Of a stretch of DNA of 64,000 bases, positions 34,762 through 44,325 are shown in pieces. The translations under genes were made by a program, and so were the position numbers. The stretch is taken from contig NZ_CP139247.1 of assembly GCF_034087045.1 (NCBI RefSeq), positions 434,001-498,000 on the forward strand, read 5' to 3'. The notes beneath the pieces are model-generated. The model was not told the DNA's origin and made no database searches. It saw only the letters and a program-made list of their open reading frames with translations. This DNA comes from Chitinophaga sancti. Lineage in GTDB: Bacteria > Bacteroidota > Bacteroidia > Chitinophagales > Chitinophagaceae. Position 1 is the first letter of the stretch. Every line of letters starts with the position of its first letter.

Positions 34762-36057
34762 ATGAAAGCTATTATTGGATTGCTAATGCTAATCACTATA
34801 ACCTTTCGTGGGATTGCCCAGGGAGTAGATACTGCCATGTTGCTTGCTGCCACTTATTTCAGACAAGCGGACTCCGCAGGCAGCCACAACTTTATGTGGA
34901 AATATCCCCTTTATGGCCCTATGTTACTAGTTGATCCCCATTCCAGAACCACTTATGCAAATATGCCGGATAGTGCAGGGACCTTTACCTTCATAACAGA
35001 AGGCTTGTACAAAGGGACGTTACCTCCGGAAGTGATGGTTGCCAATACATCTATAACCTGGCAAGGCCGGTTGTGGGCCATTCTATTATGGCCATTACCA
35101 GTTGACAAGGAGGAACGACTAAGCCTTATGTTACACGAATCCTTTCACCGCATACAACATCAACTTGGATTTCCTGCTCTTAGCCCGACAATAGACCACC
35201 TGGCAACTACGAATGGACGTATCTTTTTTCTGTTAGAACTGCAGGCGTTAAAAGCAGCCTTAGCCAAACCGATTGATCAGCGTAGGAAGGATTTGGTGAA
35301 TGCACTGCTTTTTCGCAAAAAAAGAGAGGAATTGTTTCCTTCTACCTTTGACAACGAACGCCTGCTGGAAATGAATGAGGGACTAGCTGAATATACAGGA
35401 ATGCTATTGGGTAGACTACCTGGTAGTATAAGACAACATTTGTATCATGAGATTGATAAGGCTGGCACCCAGTTGTCATTGATTCGATCCATGGCTTATA
35501 TAACCGGCCCTGTTTATGGGTATCTGCTATATGAGAAATCGCCAGGCTGGACACAATCAGTCGAATCGAATTCTTCATTTCCAGCTTTGATAAAAAAATA
35601 TTATCAGGTGACTGTGCCTGAACAAACGGCTACCGCTATTTTGGCAAAACTGGAAAAGCAGTACAAGGGAGATAGTATCATACTTGTAGAACAAATGAAA
35701 GAGAAAAACAGGCGACAGCAGGAAGATACTTATACCCGTCTTTTTACGCAACAACCGGTGTTGATCATCAACCTGGATAAAATGAACATAGTGTTTAATC
35801 CTAACAATTTATTTGACCTGGGGGAATTGGGTACTGTATATCCAACCGCAGAAATAAATGATGTTTGGGGAAAGTTGAAATTAGTGGATGGTGGTATGCT
35901 CATGAAGAACTGGAAAGTAATTACATTACCGACAATAGATAGTCTACATGTAAAAGATAATATTGTACAAGGTCATGGATGGCAGCTGCAACTAAATAAG
36001 GGGTGGCGAATTGAAAAAGTGGACAGCTTGCAATCAGCGTTGATGATGAGACTGTAA
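34762..36057 (+). CDS. Secreted protein with a HESFH zinc-protease-like motif
   Basis: A 431-residue exported protein (signal MKAIIGLLMLITITFRGIAQ). LMLHESFHRIQH (about 127-138) has the HExxH zinc motif, and a downstream Glu in MNEGLAEYTG (about 205-214) fits a gluzincin-type third ligand. I do not recognise the family. The last third (LDKMNIVFNPNNLF, TLPTIDSLHVKD) looks beta-rich. It is divergent from the LytS/LytTR pair and is the likely target. It could be a peptidase or a zinc-binding non-enzyme. Confidence 0.75.
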   Translation: MKAIIGLLMLITITFRGIAQGVDTAMLLAATYFRQADSAGSHNFMWKYPLYGPMLLVDPHSRTTYANMPDSAGTFTFITEGLYKGTLPPEVMVANTSITWQGRLWAILLWPLPVDKEERLSLMLHESFHRIQHQLGFPALSPTIDHLATTNGRIFFLLELQALKAALAKPIDQRRKDLVNALLFRKKREELFPSTFDNERLLEMNEGLAEYTGMLLGRLPGSIRQHLYHEIDKAGTQLSLIRSMAYITGPVYGYLLYEKSPGWTQSVESNSSFPALIKKYYQVTVPEQTATAILAKLEKQYKGDSIILVEQMKEKNRRQQEDTYTRLFTQQPVLIINLDKMNIVFNPNNLFDLGELGTVYPTAEINDVWGKLKLVDGGMLMKNWKVITLPTIDSLHVKDNIVQGHGWQLQLNKGWRIEKVDSLQSALMMRL

Positions 36058-36363
36058 AATTTCCTGTGTTAATGGCCTATGGTGGTGAATTATCTCAATA
36101 GGACCAAAAACCGGGGAAGGTGCTGCTGCCGAGCCATTCACCCTTTCCATCCCGGCAGGGTTTCAAACAATGGGAAAGGAGTTTACACAAAATATTTTAC
36201 ACTCCCTTGATCATTTTAAATTATGTCAACGACTAAAATACCCATCACCCTCCTGACCTTCATAGATAAAAGCCTGGTGGAGCTATCATCTCCACCAAGC
36301 TATTCCTACTATACAATAACTCATCTATTAAACATCTCAAACCGCTCACCATCCCACATACCC
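36058..36363. other. Intergenic region between convergent genes, with a minus-strand terminator
   Basis: A stem AGCTTGGTGGAG / CTCCACCAGGCT with 7-nt loop (36271-36301), one G-T pair, followed on the minus strand by TTTATC (36265-36270), ends the FRG operon. I see no credible gene; a short open stretch at 36090-36220 (GPKTGEGAAAEPF) looks protein-like but has no start and no recognised match. Confidence 0.6.
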
Positions 36364-37227
36364 TCACAACTTCCTACCCTTACTCAACCTCTCATCTTTC
36401 GCCTCCTCATCCTTCAACATTGTATGTGACCATTCTGCATAAGCAGCAGTACCATCCAGATCCTGAAAAAGAGAAAACATGTTTATTCCTAGCTTATCCA
36501 ATTGAAATCTAATACCAGAAAAGCATCTCGCGGGGATCTTTATTTGTATTATATCCTTACTAAAAGAAGACGTTTTATTAAACGGAACCCAATTTCCCGT
36601 TCTCTTATCTAACTCCTGCGTAGTAAACCACCCACTCTGACATTGGATCCTTATAGTAGATATCTCAGGCCTAAATACCTTTGTCGCAGTTTCCTTAAAC
36701 GGATCCAGTTTGCTCAACTCCTCTGGTCGTAAGAATGATTTTTCATGCACAAATAACACATATACCACTCCATAAGCATCACTAGCAGGCTGTGAAACGG
36801 CAAACCAAAGAGCAGCTAATGGATTACTTGTCCAATCCAACAACCGGGTTGCCATACCATGATGCTGTGCCATAGCCAACCATTCCCAGTCATTGCTTGG
36901 CACTCTAGTTATATGTGCCTTTGCCAGTCGTTTAAAATCCTCCAACATCTTTCTTTCTGTAATGACTGCTTTATCACTACGTATCTTTACACGACTCAGC
37001 TTCGGCAAAAGAGGCCAGTCCGCATTCTGCCCTCTAAAAAGGACACACTCCATATTCGTTTCCCCTTCAATAAAACGTATAAATTTCTCCAGGTTGTCTA
37101 TCTCCAATCCATTTATGCTACTATCAGTTTGAGGAGGAACATTAAACGATGATACCCCTTTTTTTTTCTCTCTACCTTTCGGAGTATGTATTCTCCCTGG
37201 CACGGCTCTCTTTTTGTGTGCAGCCAT
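36364..37227 (-). CDS. FRG-domain protein
   Basis: A 287-residue soluble protein. After a basic N-terminus, the FRG domain (PF08867) is clear: VLFRGQNADWPLLPKL (about 60-75), AQHHGMATRLLDWTSNPLAALWFAV (about 120-145). The fold is of unknown function and occurs in phage, toxin and stress contexts. It is the last gene of a tight operon of four (gap of 18 bp). Its role with the other three is unknown. Confidence 0.88.
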   Translation of the reverse strand: MAAHKKRAVPGRIHTPKGREKKKGVSSFNVPPQTDSSINGLEIDNLEKFIRFIEGETNMECVLFRGQNADWPLLPKLSRVKIRSDKAVITERKMLEDFKRLAKAHITRVPSNDWEWLAMAQHHGMATRLLDWTSNPLAALWFAVSQPASDAYGVVYVLFVHEKSFLRPEELSKLDPFKETATKVFRPEISTIRIQCQSGWFTTQELDKRTGNWVPFNKTSSFSKDIIQIKIPARCFSGIRFQLDKLGINMFSLFQDLDGTAAYAEWSHTMLKDEEAKDERLSKGRKL

Positions 37228-37245
37228 TATAATTCATGTATGAGA

Positions 37246-39213
37246 TCAATCAGTTTTCTTATCCGCCGCCTTAGCATCATCCTTAGCAGCAGTACCACCA
37301 CCACTTGCAGCATCCACCGTCTGCGTACCACTACCCTTCTTCTTTATAAAAGGAATATTATATGTCAAACTAATAAATGGCTTCGCGGTGAACTTAGGCG
37401 CATAAACAGGGTCCTTTCCTGCCTCTGCAAAGCTTAACTTCGTATTTATCCCATTTGCATATTGACTACTCAGCTTATTCACATTTCCTAATATATACCC
37501 TACATTCAACCCTAATCTATTTTCAGCCCCAAACAAGAAACCTACCCCTGCAAGATATCTAATACGTGTCTTTTCACTGAACGTAACCCCAGCACCAATA
37601 TTCAAAGAAATATTAAACTTCGGTCCTATCTTTGGATAAAAGTGTAAAAAGCTCGCAAAACCAAACTCTCCTTTTCCATTATTCTCCTTATAAAGTTTAC
37701 TTCTTCTATCAACAATAGAATCCGCGCCGTTCCTATCACTCAAAATGGTGCTATCCGAACGTATGGAATACTTCTCATCCTGTAAACCGCTATAATATAA
37801 TCCTGTACTCACATCCACTTTAAACCCACCTTTAATCCAGGCATTCACTGTCTTTTGAGAAACAACGGATTTATATGGCGTGTTGGTTTTTCCCTTCACA
37901 CTAAAGGTGAATGCAATCTTATCATAACTACCATCCACTAATGGCACTTGTGTGATGTTCTTATAATAAGAAGCAGGCAATGAATTATAATCCTTCAGAA
38001 AGGCTTCAATCAATTTTGTATCATCATCTGTTTGCTTTGGAAATGTAGCAGCCAGAAAAGCTGAAAATCGTACTCCAGCAGGTTTCCCCAAGTTATTCAC
38101 AAAATATTCATCTATCTTCTTCCTGGCATCTAATTTATATTTTATAATGTCATTCTGCTTATAGATACAATACGACTGTAATAAAAGTAACAGTTCATCC
38201 ATCTCTCTTGTGTAAAGATACATAGCTACTCTGATTTTATCTTCCGCAGTGGGTACATATGGTAATGCTGATTTTTCTGCATTTTGCGCAGTAGTAACAG
38301 CATTTTGCATTCCAGACTCCAACAATTCGAGCATAATATTGGATTCAGCATTTGAACGATCAGCGAGGTCTGTAATTTCAACATCAAATGCCTGGGGATT
38401 CACATTAATTACCTCAAAGGATAATGGTTCATTATTTTTAACCACTATTTTTCTTTCCTTAGTAAAACTGGAACCTACTGCACCAGCTCCATATACCAGA
38501 TTTGTTCCATTAAATAAATAACCTTTCAAAAATCCTTTCCCATAATTACCAATGAGATAAAGCTTATTTTCATCATCATAATAGAAAGTTAAGTTCCTAT
38601 CTGCCAGATAAACAATCCGATTACCAATAGCTATATCAGCTCCTAGAGGATTCTGCCCATCAGATCCTGAACAATCTCCAGTTGTAGGATTGGTAAGATC
38701 ATCGATCTTAATTCCTACTAACCCTACAAGTTTTTTAAGCGTAACAGTAGAAGAAGTATTGCCTTTTCTTTTTTTACCGTCATCATTTGGCTTATAAGTT
38801 AGTGTCAGGCTTCCCAGATCGTTTTTTCCATCACTGAATTGAAGAACAGCAGTCTTCCCATCTTCTATCGGATCAAGTCCACCGGTTATTTTGAAATCAA
38901 TTTGAGCAGGCGCTACTTTTCCAGGGCTTGGTTCAATAACAGCTTTAGTATTATCCTTGGAAAAAGAAACCAACGTGCCCTTAGTATCTATATTATCCCC
39001 AATCTGTAAAGTACTATGATTTATAATCTGATTATATTGTACTAATTTAAATCCTTTAAAAGTTATAACATACTCCTTTTCAGAAATAGGAACTTGAGAT
39101 GTTGTCTTTAGAGCTGCCTTGATATTCCCAACCCCTTTAAATACGATTTGAGATTTAACCTGAAAGCAAAGCAAGCTAGGTGCAAAGATGCAGAGAAGAA
39201 GTTTCGTTTTCAT
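37246..39213 (-). CDS. Exported protein with outer-membrane-barrel-like C-terminus
   Basis: A 655-residue protein with a signal peptide (MKTKLLLCIFAPSLLCFQVKSQ). The N-terminal region (25-160) has beta-rich, Ig-like repeats; the middle (about 300-420) is helical; the last 200 residues (FNISLNIGAGVTFSE, LNVGYILGNVNKLSS, ISLTYNIPFIKKK) look like an outer membrane beta-barrel with 8 or so strands. The very C-terminus is Ala/Gly/Lys-rich (about 635-655). No family recognised. It lies 2 bp after the protease gene and 18 bp before FRG. Confidence 0.7.
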   Translation of the reverse strand: MKTKLLLCIFAPSLLCFQVKSQIVFKGVGNIKAALKTTSQVPISEKEYVITFKGFKLVQYNQIINHSTLQIGDNIDTKGTLVSFSKDNTKAVIEPSPGKVAPAQIDFKITGGLDPIEDGKTAVLQFSDGKNDLGSLTLTYKPNDDGKKRKGNTSSTVTLKKLVGLVGIKIDDLTNPTTGDCSGSDGQNPLGADIAIGNRIVYLADRNLTFYYDDENKLYLIGNYGKGFLKGYLFNGTNLVYGAGAVGSSFTKERKIVVKNNEPLSFEVINVNPQAFDVEITDLADRSNAESNIMLELLESGMQNAVTTAQNAEKSALPYVPTAEDKIRVAMYLYTREMDELLLLLQSYCIYKQNDIIKYKLDARKKIDEYFVNNLGKPAGVRFSAFLAATFPKQTDDDTKLIEAFLKDYNSLPASYYKNITQVPLVDGSYDKIAFTFSVKGKTNTPYKSVVSQKTVNAWIKGGFKVDVSTGLYYSGLQDEKYSIRSDSTILSDRNGADSIVDRRSKLYKENNGKGEFGFASFLHFYPKIGPKFNISLNIGAGVTFSEKTRIRYLAGVGFLFGAENRLGLNVGYILGNVNKLSSQYANGINTKLSFAEAGKDPVYAPKFTAKPFISLTYNIPFIKKKGSGTQTVDAASGGGTAAKDDAKAADKKTD

Positions 39214-39215
39214 TT

Positions 39216-40394
39216 TTAAACTATTTTAAAGCCAAGATGATCGTTTAAATAATACCAAGGGATTAAATAAGTACAGGCATTTTCTGTAGGGGTGTTTTCT
39301 ACAAGACCTCCGACTGCATATCCAATCAGCCTACCATCTACAGCCACCACGGGGGCACCAGAATCTCCAGGCTCTGAAATTTTTGTAGTACGGATCAACC
39401 CTTTATAACTTCGATTTTGCTGATTCACCATCATTTGTATATCAACCATTGGATCTGTGATCGATCCTATCTGCGGACCACTCGTAGCACCAAAGCTGTA
39501 AACGATTATTCCAGCCTTCAATTCCTCTTTCAGATAGTACTTACTAATCTTTGTACTAATAAGATATGGGTGAGGAAACAAATTATCCATATCATGTGCA
39601 CCTATATCAATAAGAGCATAATCCCACAATGTATTGATACTCCCCCTATTCACCTTAAAGCAAGGACTTCCAGCCCTTGTAAAATGGAAAATGGTATCGC
39701 TCAGATCAGGACAAAAATGATCTCCCGTATCGACAATTTTAGACAATGCCACTACATGCAAACAAGTAAGCAGGTAATTCTTTTTATCCTTGCTCATGTA
39801 AATAGTCCGTGTCCCACACATGTTTCCAGAACTATCAACCAAGCCTCCACCACAGTGCGCAATATTCCCCTTATCAGCCAGTACCCATTTGTATTTAACA
39901 TTAGGATCATATTGATGACTCCCTGGAATCCCACTCGACTTTACATCCGTAGGAATACGGTACCCCTTAAAAACAAAATAGTCAGGTATTATACCTCCGG
40001 CTGAATCTTTCTGAGACACGAAAAAAGTGATACAGAGATCATTGTCTATTTTATCATTTTTAACCCCCGCACCTATACCAATGATAAAATGCTTATTATA
40101 ATATCGATCGAATATGGCATTCTTAAGATTGACAATAACAGCGATCGCATCTTGAGGTGTAAGCTTGCTTAAATCCTTCCCCGGCAGCTCAAACTCCACA
40201 TTATCAATACCCCCACTCCAGTAATAGCAATTATTATCCGCATGATACCAAATAGAATTTCCCTCTATAGCATCCCCAATCACCACATCATCAATCTCAA
40301 TCTCATCGCCAGGTTTTAGCCAGGAAGGATTAGAAGCCATTACTTTAGCGGCCCCCACCCTCGCATTCAAAAAACAATTTGATACAACTTTCAT
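39216..40394 (-). CDS. Trypsin-like serine protease with N-terminal SH3-like domain
   Basis: A 392-residue protein without a signal peptide. N-terminus (1-70; LNARVGAAKV, SIWYHADNNCYYWSGG) resembles a bacterial SH3-type domain. The protease domain has the full catalytic triad: His in LLTCLHVVAL (about 215), Asp in LWDYALIDIG (about 265) and Ser in EPGDSGAPVV (about 350). It would be cytoplasmic unless exported another way. Trypsin-like proteases occur as effectors in prokaryotic conflict systems. It is the second gene of the operon, 2 bp from both neighbours. Confidence 0.85.
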   Translation of the reverse strand: MKVVSNCFLNARVGAAKVMASNPSWLKPGDEIEIDDVVIGDAIEGNSIWYHADNNCYYWSGGIDNVEFELPGKDLSKLTPQDAIAVIVNLKNAIFDRYYNKHFIIGIGAGVKNDKIDNDLCITFFVSQKDSAGGIIPDYFVFKGYRIPTDVKSSGIPGSHQYDPNVKYKWVLADKGNIAHCGGGLVDSSGNMCGTRTIYMSKDKKNYLLTCLHVVALSKIVDTGDHFCPDLSDTIFHFTRAGSPCFKVNRGSINTLWDYALIDIGAHDMDNLFPHPYLISTKISKYYLKEELKAGIIVYSFGATSGPQIGSITDPMVDIQMMVNQQNRSYKGLIRTTKISEPGDSGAPVVAVDGRLIGYAVGGLVENTPTENACTYLIPWYYLNDHLGFKIV

Positions 40395-40396
40395 AA

Positions 40397-41587
40397 CTAT
40401 CCTTTTCTTTTATCAGAGTTAGATACAGTAGTAGTAGCAGGGCTCCCATCATCAGTATTAGCAGCTACAGGTTTAGGTCCTGTTCCTCTCAACTGTATGA
40501 TCTTATTCAACAGATCAAACCAAAATGGCGCCCCCAATGAAATCGCAAACGCAGTAAGCAACCATCCTAAGATCCTCCCCCCCCAGTCATCATATTCCTT
40601 CAAGAAGGAGATATGCTTATAATAATATTCTAATGCAGCTTTCCTGCTTTCTATCTGTTGTATCGAACGCTTTAAAGTATCCGCCGTCAAAGTACTATCC
40701 TTCTTTATCTGTCCGACAAGCATATCAAAACGTTGCTCACTATCCTTTATACCAACTATCAATTTTTTTTCCTGGATAGTATCAGGTTGGATCTTATATC
40801 CCCATCCTAATCCAAGTGTGAACTGTACCTGGTTAATATCATTCATCAATCGCTCATTAATCGCCTTTGAATCGGCTTCATTTGCCGTAGGCAATTGTTT
40901 AATATCATCTCCTACCTGTTTATACTGGGTGATCGCCAAATTCACCATTTGTTCCCTTGCAGGTTTATCTTTCAACAGCAAATGCGCAATAGCAATACAA
41001 TTGACATTCCCCGCAATAGCGATCCCTAAACCAACAATCAAAGTGATCCACTGCGTATATCGCTTATAATAACCCGTAGTCCTATCCTGACTATCATTAA
41101 ACCATTGCTCAAGGGAAGCTTTAAATTTATCAATATCATTCCCCGCATCTACCCAAAGCATCCAAAGGTATTTCCGCGTTTCATCCCCAATCGCAATAGT
41201 TTGCGAAACAGTATTCTTAAGATCTGGGGCCACCGACAATCTATTCCTTATCAATTCCATTTGCGGAATAGTATGATCAAAGTAATCCCCTCTCAGGAGA
41301 GCAATTAACGTCTGGGAAAAATTGTCCGCCGTAAAATAGGAAGGCAATTGCTGGTTGCCTGATTTTGCCAGATACTTAATAAGAGGATACTCATAAAACG
41401 CAGTTGCAAGTCCATTCTTCACTGTTACATCATCATTCAGCATCCAGTAAATGGACTTTTTCAACATTTTGCCCCTTTGCTTAAATAGCTGCGCATAAAA
41501 CTCGGTCAATACAGACGCAAGCAGGCTATACAAGAGGAAAATAAAAATTAACCCAATGAATGCATCAAGTGCGGGATTATTAAACAT
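40397..41587 (-). CDS. Membrane protein of unknown function, first gene of the FRG operon
   Basis: A 396-residue protein starting MFNNPALDAFIGLIFIFLLYSLL, a start that recurs in uncharacterised bacterial membrane proteins. Membrane segments at about 8-28, 185-207 and 350-372 and a long coiled-coil-prone region between the last two (about 215-345). The C-terminal tail is Pro/Thr/Ser-rich. No enzymatic motif seen. The three genes downstream follow with 2-bp gaps, so all four should be made together; it could anchor or sense at the inner membrane. Confidence 0.8.
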   Translation of the reverse strand: MFNNPALDAFIGLIFIFLLYSLLASVLTEFYAQLFKQRGKMLKKSIYWMLNDDVTVKNGLATAFYEYPLIKYLAKSGNQQLPSYFTADNFSQTLIALLRGDYFDHTIPQMELIRNRLSVAPDLKNTVSQTIAIGDETRKYLWMLWVDAGNDIDKFKASLEQWFNDSQDRTTGYYKRYTQWITLIVGLGIAIAGNVNCIAIAHLLLKDKPAREQMVNLAITQYKQVGDDIKQLPTANEADSKAINERLMNDINQVQFTLGLGWGYKIQPDTIQEKKLIVGIKDSEQRFDMLVGQIKKDSTLTADTLKRSIQQIESRKAALEYYYKHISFLKEYDDWGGRILGWLLTAFAISLGAPFWFDLLNKIIQLRGTGPKPVAANTDDGSPATTTVSNSDKRKG

Positions 41588-41963
41588 TTAATAAAATATA
41601 AAAGGTAATTAAAAAGGGTGCGGTGCGCCAGAAAATAGGAATCGTTTACAGCCGTAATAAAACAGCTGCTTCATTTATTGAAGGTATTCATCATAAAAAA
41701 TTAATAGAAGCTAAAAGCGCGATCAATACCAACTAGTTTGTATTTTTCAATCCTTCTCCAATAAAATACGAGGAATCAAATAACATTTCATAAGAGATCA
41801 ATTTGGGGTGATTGTATACCAAAAACGTTACAATACAAATATCATATACCCCCACATCTCTATCAACGGGAAAAACGCGTTTTTTACCAGGGTGTTTTCA
41901 CCTCTCCAAACTCCGATCGCTTTCTCCCAAAAAAATCCCCCCACAAAAACTTATGTTCAATAC
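41588..41963. other. Divergent promoter region of the FRG operon and the small exported peptide gene
   Basis: No gene and no clear TAnnTTTG element on either strand. AT-rich; upstream frames that reach into it from 41964 have no coding look. Confidence 0.5.
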
Positions 41964-42200
41964 ATGAAAAAAGCTAAACTGATCCTATCATTCATTGTCC
42001 TGCTTTCAATCATAGGAGGCATTCTGGCATTCAGGTCTCAACAGACCTATAGCGCCAATTACTTCTGTTACATCAAAGATTCCGTTCAAGTGATCCATGG
42101 GGCCGACTATACACCCGCCGGCACAGACTGCGTCACCCCCTACTGCTCGACCCAGGCAGGCGGCACCTACCACCCTACACTGTTCTGTACAGAAAATTAA
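41964..42200 (+). CDS. Small exported Cys-containing peptide, DUF6520-like
   Basis: A 78-residue peptide with a signal (MKKAKLILSFIVLLSIIGGILAF). The mature part has four cysteines (YFCYIK, DCVTPYC, LFCTEN). It resembles the small Chitinophagaceae/Flavobacteriia proteins grouped as DUF6520, of unknown role, usually lying next to other exported or regulatory genes. It is alone here, between the FRG operon (divergent) and signalling module 2. Resemblance from memory only; could be something else. Confidence 0.65.
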   Translation: MKKAKLILSFIVLLSIIGGILAFRSQQTYSANYFCYIKDSVQVIHGADYTPAGTDCVTPYCSTQAGGTYHPTLFCTEN

Positions 42201-42292
42201 AAAGCTATTCCGGAGAATAGCTTCAAATTGACGATCCCATAAAATAAAAAGGCACGGCTTCTTCCCGGCTCATAACTTAATATATCATCCTG

Positions 42293-42772
42293 CTACTTCA
42301 AATCCGGCACCTCCGCAAAGTTCAAATGTAGTCCTTCCAATGCTACCTCCTTCACCACCACCACTGGCGGATGTTCCAATGCTGAATACCCTTTATCCGT
42401 CTTCAACGCCTTCACAGACACCTGCTTCTTAGCACCAGTCTTTGCTTTTGGAATATCCTCACAAGCTACCAGCATCATCGTCGGTGCACCTTTTTTAAAC
42501 CCCTTATCCTCCCCTTCCCCATAATGCGCTCCAATAATAACCGCTACATACCGCGCATTCTTATGTTTGATCAATTCCTTCAGCTGCTTAATATCGAACA
42601 CAAACCCATTAGCATCATTACAACAAAAAGCCTTGTACTCTTGCCCAGCATCAGCCACAGCCGCTTCTATCTTCGGATCAGTGACCTTCTTAATACCCTC
42701 CCGCATTTCCAGTAATTTACCCACAGCACCTTCAGTAATAAATTTTCCAGCAGACAACTTTTTTAATGACAT
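42293..42772 (-). CDS. Soluble protein, paralogue of the 157-residue protein of signalling module 2
   Basis: A 159-residue soluble protein of unknown function, homologous to 45003-45476: both have VIIGAH / IVLGAH, GFKKGAPTMMLVAC / GFKMGDQTVMLVPC and an ALEHPP motif followed by a VV-S/K-E strand. The first gene of module 1 (8568-9281) may be a distant relative. It lies just after the LuxR regulator of module 2, so two homologous soluble proteins flank the sensor set. They might be ligand-binding or output proteins; no known domain recognised. Confidence 0.8.
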   Translation of the reverse strand: MSLKKLSAGKFITEGAVGKLLEMREGIKKVTDPKIEAAVADAGQEYKAFCCNDANGFVFDIKQLKELIKHKNARYVAVIIGAHYGEGEDKGFKKGAPTMMLVACEDIPKAKTGAKKQVSVKALKTDKGYSALEHPPVVVVKEVALEGLHLNFAEVPDLK

Positions 42773-42878
42773 AATGCATTACATTGAATAGTAAAAAAAA
42801 CAGCCGTCCCACGTTGTTTCACAAACTTCCCCATTCTCGCCAATAAAAAAATACCCACTACTTTGTATTTCACCTCCC

Positions 42879-43544
42879 TCACGGCAACTTGTCCAACATC
42901 ACTATTCCATGCTTCAAGGCATACATCACCAACCCTACCCTCGTCTTCACCTTCAGCTTCTCAAACAAATTATCCCTATACCCATCAATCGTCCTTGCAC
43001 TCAAACACATCTGATCCGCAATCTCCTTATACGTCAACTCCGTACACGCAAATTTCAAAAATATCAGCTCCCGCTCACTCAGCTCCAGCAAAAACCGTCT
43101 CTGCCCATCTTCCCCACTACTAATAGAATGTATCAACGTCCCCGTCACCATCTCCGAATAATAAAACCCTTTCTCCGCCACCGCTGATAATGCAGCCTTC
43201 AGCTCAGACGGCTCACTATCCTTCAATAAATACCCCTTCGCGCCCGCCTTAAACATCCTGATCACCGCCGCCTCATTATCATACATTGACAGCGCCAGCA
43301 CCTTCACCAAAGGATAATGCTCCCGCAACCACAGGCAGGTCTCATACCCATCCACTTCGGGCATGTTAATATCCAGCAATACAATATCCGGCAGACACTT
43401 CGCATCCAGCCTATTAATAAGGTGCCTCCCATTATTTGCTTCAAAAAGTACTTCAAACGAGCCAAAGCTTTCTATTACCCTGGCAAGACCATTACGCAGC
43501 AATACATGGTCATCAGCAAGAACAACTCGGATCATCGGTTTCAT
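42879..43544 (-). CDS. LuxR-type response regulator of signalling module 2
   Basis: A 221-residue regulator, paralogue of 6201-6869. Receiver with VVLADDH and phospho-Asp in DIVLLDINMPEVDG; LuxR helix-turn-helix LSERELIFLKFACTELTYKEIADQMCLS. ATG 43544 (MKPMIRVVLADDH) sits 4 bp after the kinase stop; the frame continues to 43700 but overlaps the kinase. It should act on the module's own genes or on neighbours. Confidence 0.92.
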   Translation of the reverse strand: MKPMIRVVLADDHVLLRNGLARVIESFGSFEVLFEANNGRHLINRLDAKCLPDIVLLDINMPEVDGYETCLWLREHYPLVKVLALSMYDNEAAVIRMFKAGAKGYLLKDSEPSELKAALSAVAEKGFYYSEMVTGTLIHSISSGEDGQRRFLLELSERELIFLKFACTELTYKEIADQMCLSARTIDGYRDNLFEKLKVKTRVGLVMYALKHGIVMLDKLP

Positions 43545-43548
43545 AGTG

Positions 43549-44325
43549 TTATTTAAATGGAAATACAATATTGACCACAGTCCCTCTCGGAATATGAGGG
43601 TTAATTTGAAGATCGGCCTGTATAAGCCGGCACCGTTTCTGCATATTACGCAACCCCATCCCCTCAAAACTACCTCCCGTTTCAAATCCATTCCCATCAT
43701 CCACCACCCTTAATACGCATTGATCATGCTCATAGTTCATTGTCACACATATAACCCTTGCTTCCGCATGTTTGATCACATTATGCAAAATTTCCTGAAA
43801 GATCCTGAAAAGTATCACCTCCCTATTCGCATCCACCCGCACCACTTGCCCCTCAACTGAAAACTGCACCTCATACACCCCTGTCTTCCTCACCATCTCC
43901 AGCTCACCTTCCATTGCCGCATATAACCCTCTCTCGGTAATTGTATCTGTATCCATACTCCTGGACAGGTCACGCAGATCATGTATCACCTTACTCAATA
44001 GCACTCTGGTATCCGCCGCCTTCTCTTTAAGAGGATCAGGTACCTCCCCCTCCATCACACACACATTCAGCTTCGCCAGACTTAACACCTGCCCTATATT
44101 ATCATGGATCTCCTGCGATATATTTTTCAATGTTTGTTCTTTCATCTCCAGCTGTGACCGCAATATTTCCTGTTCATAAGTCGCCAGTAACTGTTGCTTC
44201 TCTTCCAGGTGCATACGTCTCCGCTTACGATAGATAAGCCAGAAAGTGATCACAAACCATAGCATCAATAAAAATAACAAAGTAGCGATGATCATACTAA
44301 AAATGATATCCTTATCTATCAGCAT
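43549..44325 (-). CDS. Histidine kinase of signalling module 2
   Basis: A 258-residue kinase with one membrane segment (about 9-31), phosphoacceptor motif SQEIHDNIGQVL, and ATPase boxes HNVIKHAEA, DDGNGFE and EGMGLRNMQKR. No separate sensor domain. ATG 44325 overlaps the end of the membrane protein gene by 14 bp. Closely similar in length and layout to the kinase at 7082-7855. Confidence 0.92.
   Translation of the reverse strand: MLIDKDIIFSMIIATLLFLLMLWFVITFWLIYRKRRRMHLEEKQQLLATYEQEILRSQLEMKEQTLKNISQEIHDNIGQVLSLAKLNVCVMEGEVPDPLKEKAADTRVLLSKVIHDLRDLSRSMDTDTITERGLYAAMEGELEMVRKTGVYEVQFSVEGQVVRVDANREVILFRIFQEILHNVIKHAEARVICVTMNYEHDQCVLRVVDDGNGFETGGSFEGMGLRNMQKRCRLIQADLQINPHIPRGTVVNIVFPFK

Noticed and set aside
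36223..36429. Plus-strand ORF of 68 codons near the end of the FRG gene
   Set aside because: It overlaps the FRG stop region and covers the terminator hairpin; Ser/Pro/Leu-rich composition only.
39417..40004. Plus-strand ORF of 195 codons over the trypsin-like protease gene
   Set aside because: Antisense shadow; the protease has a complete catalytic triad.
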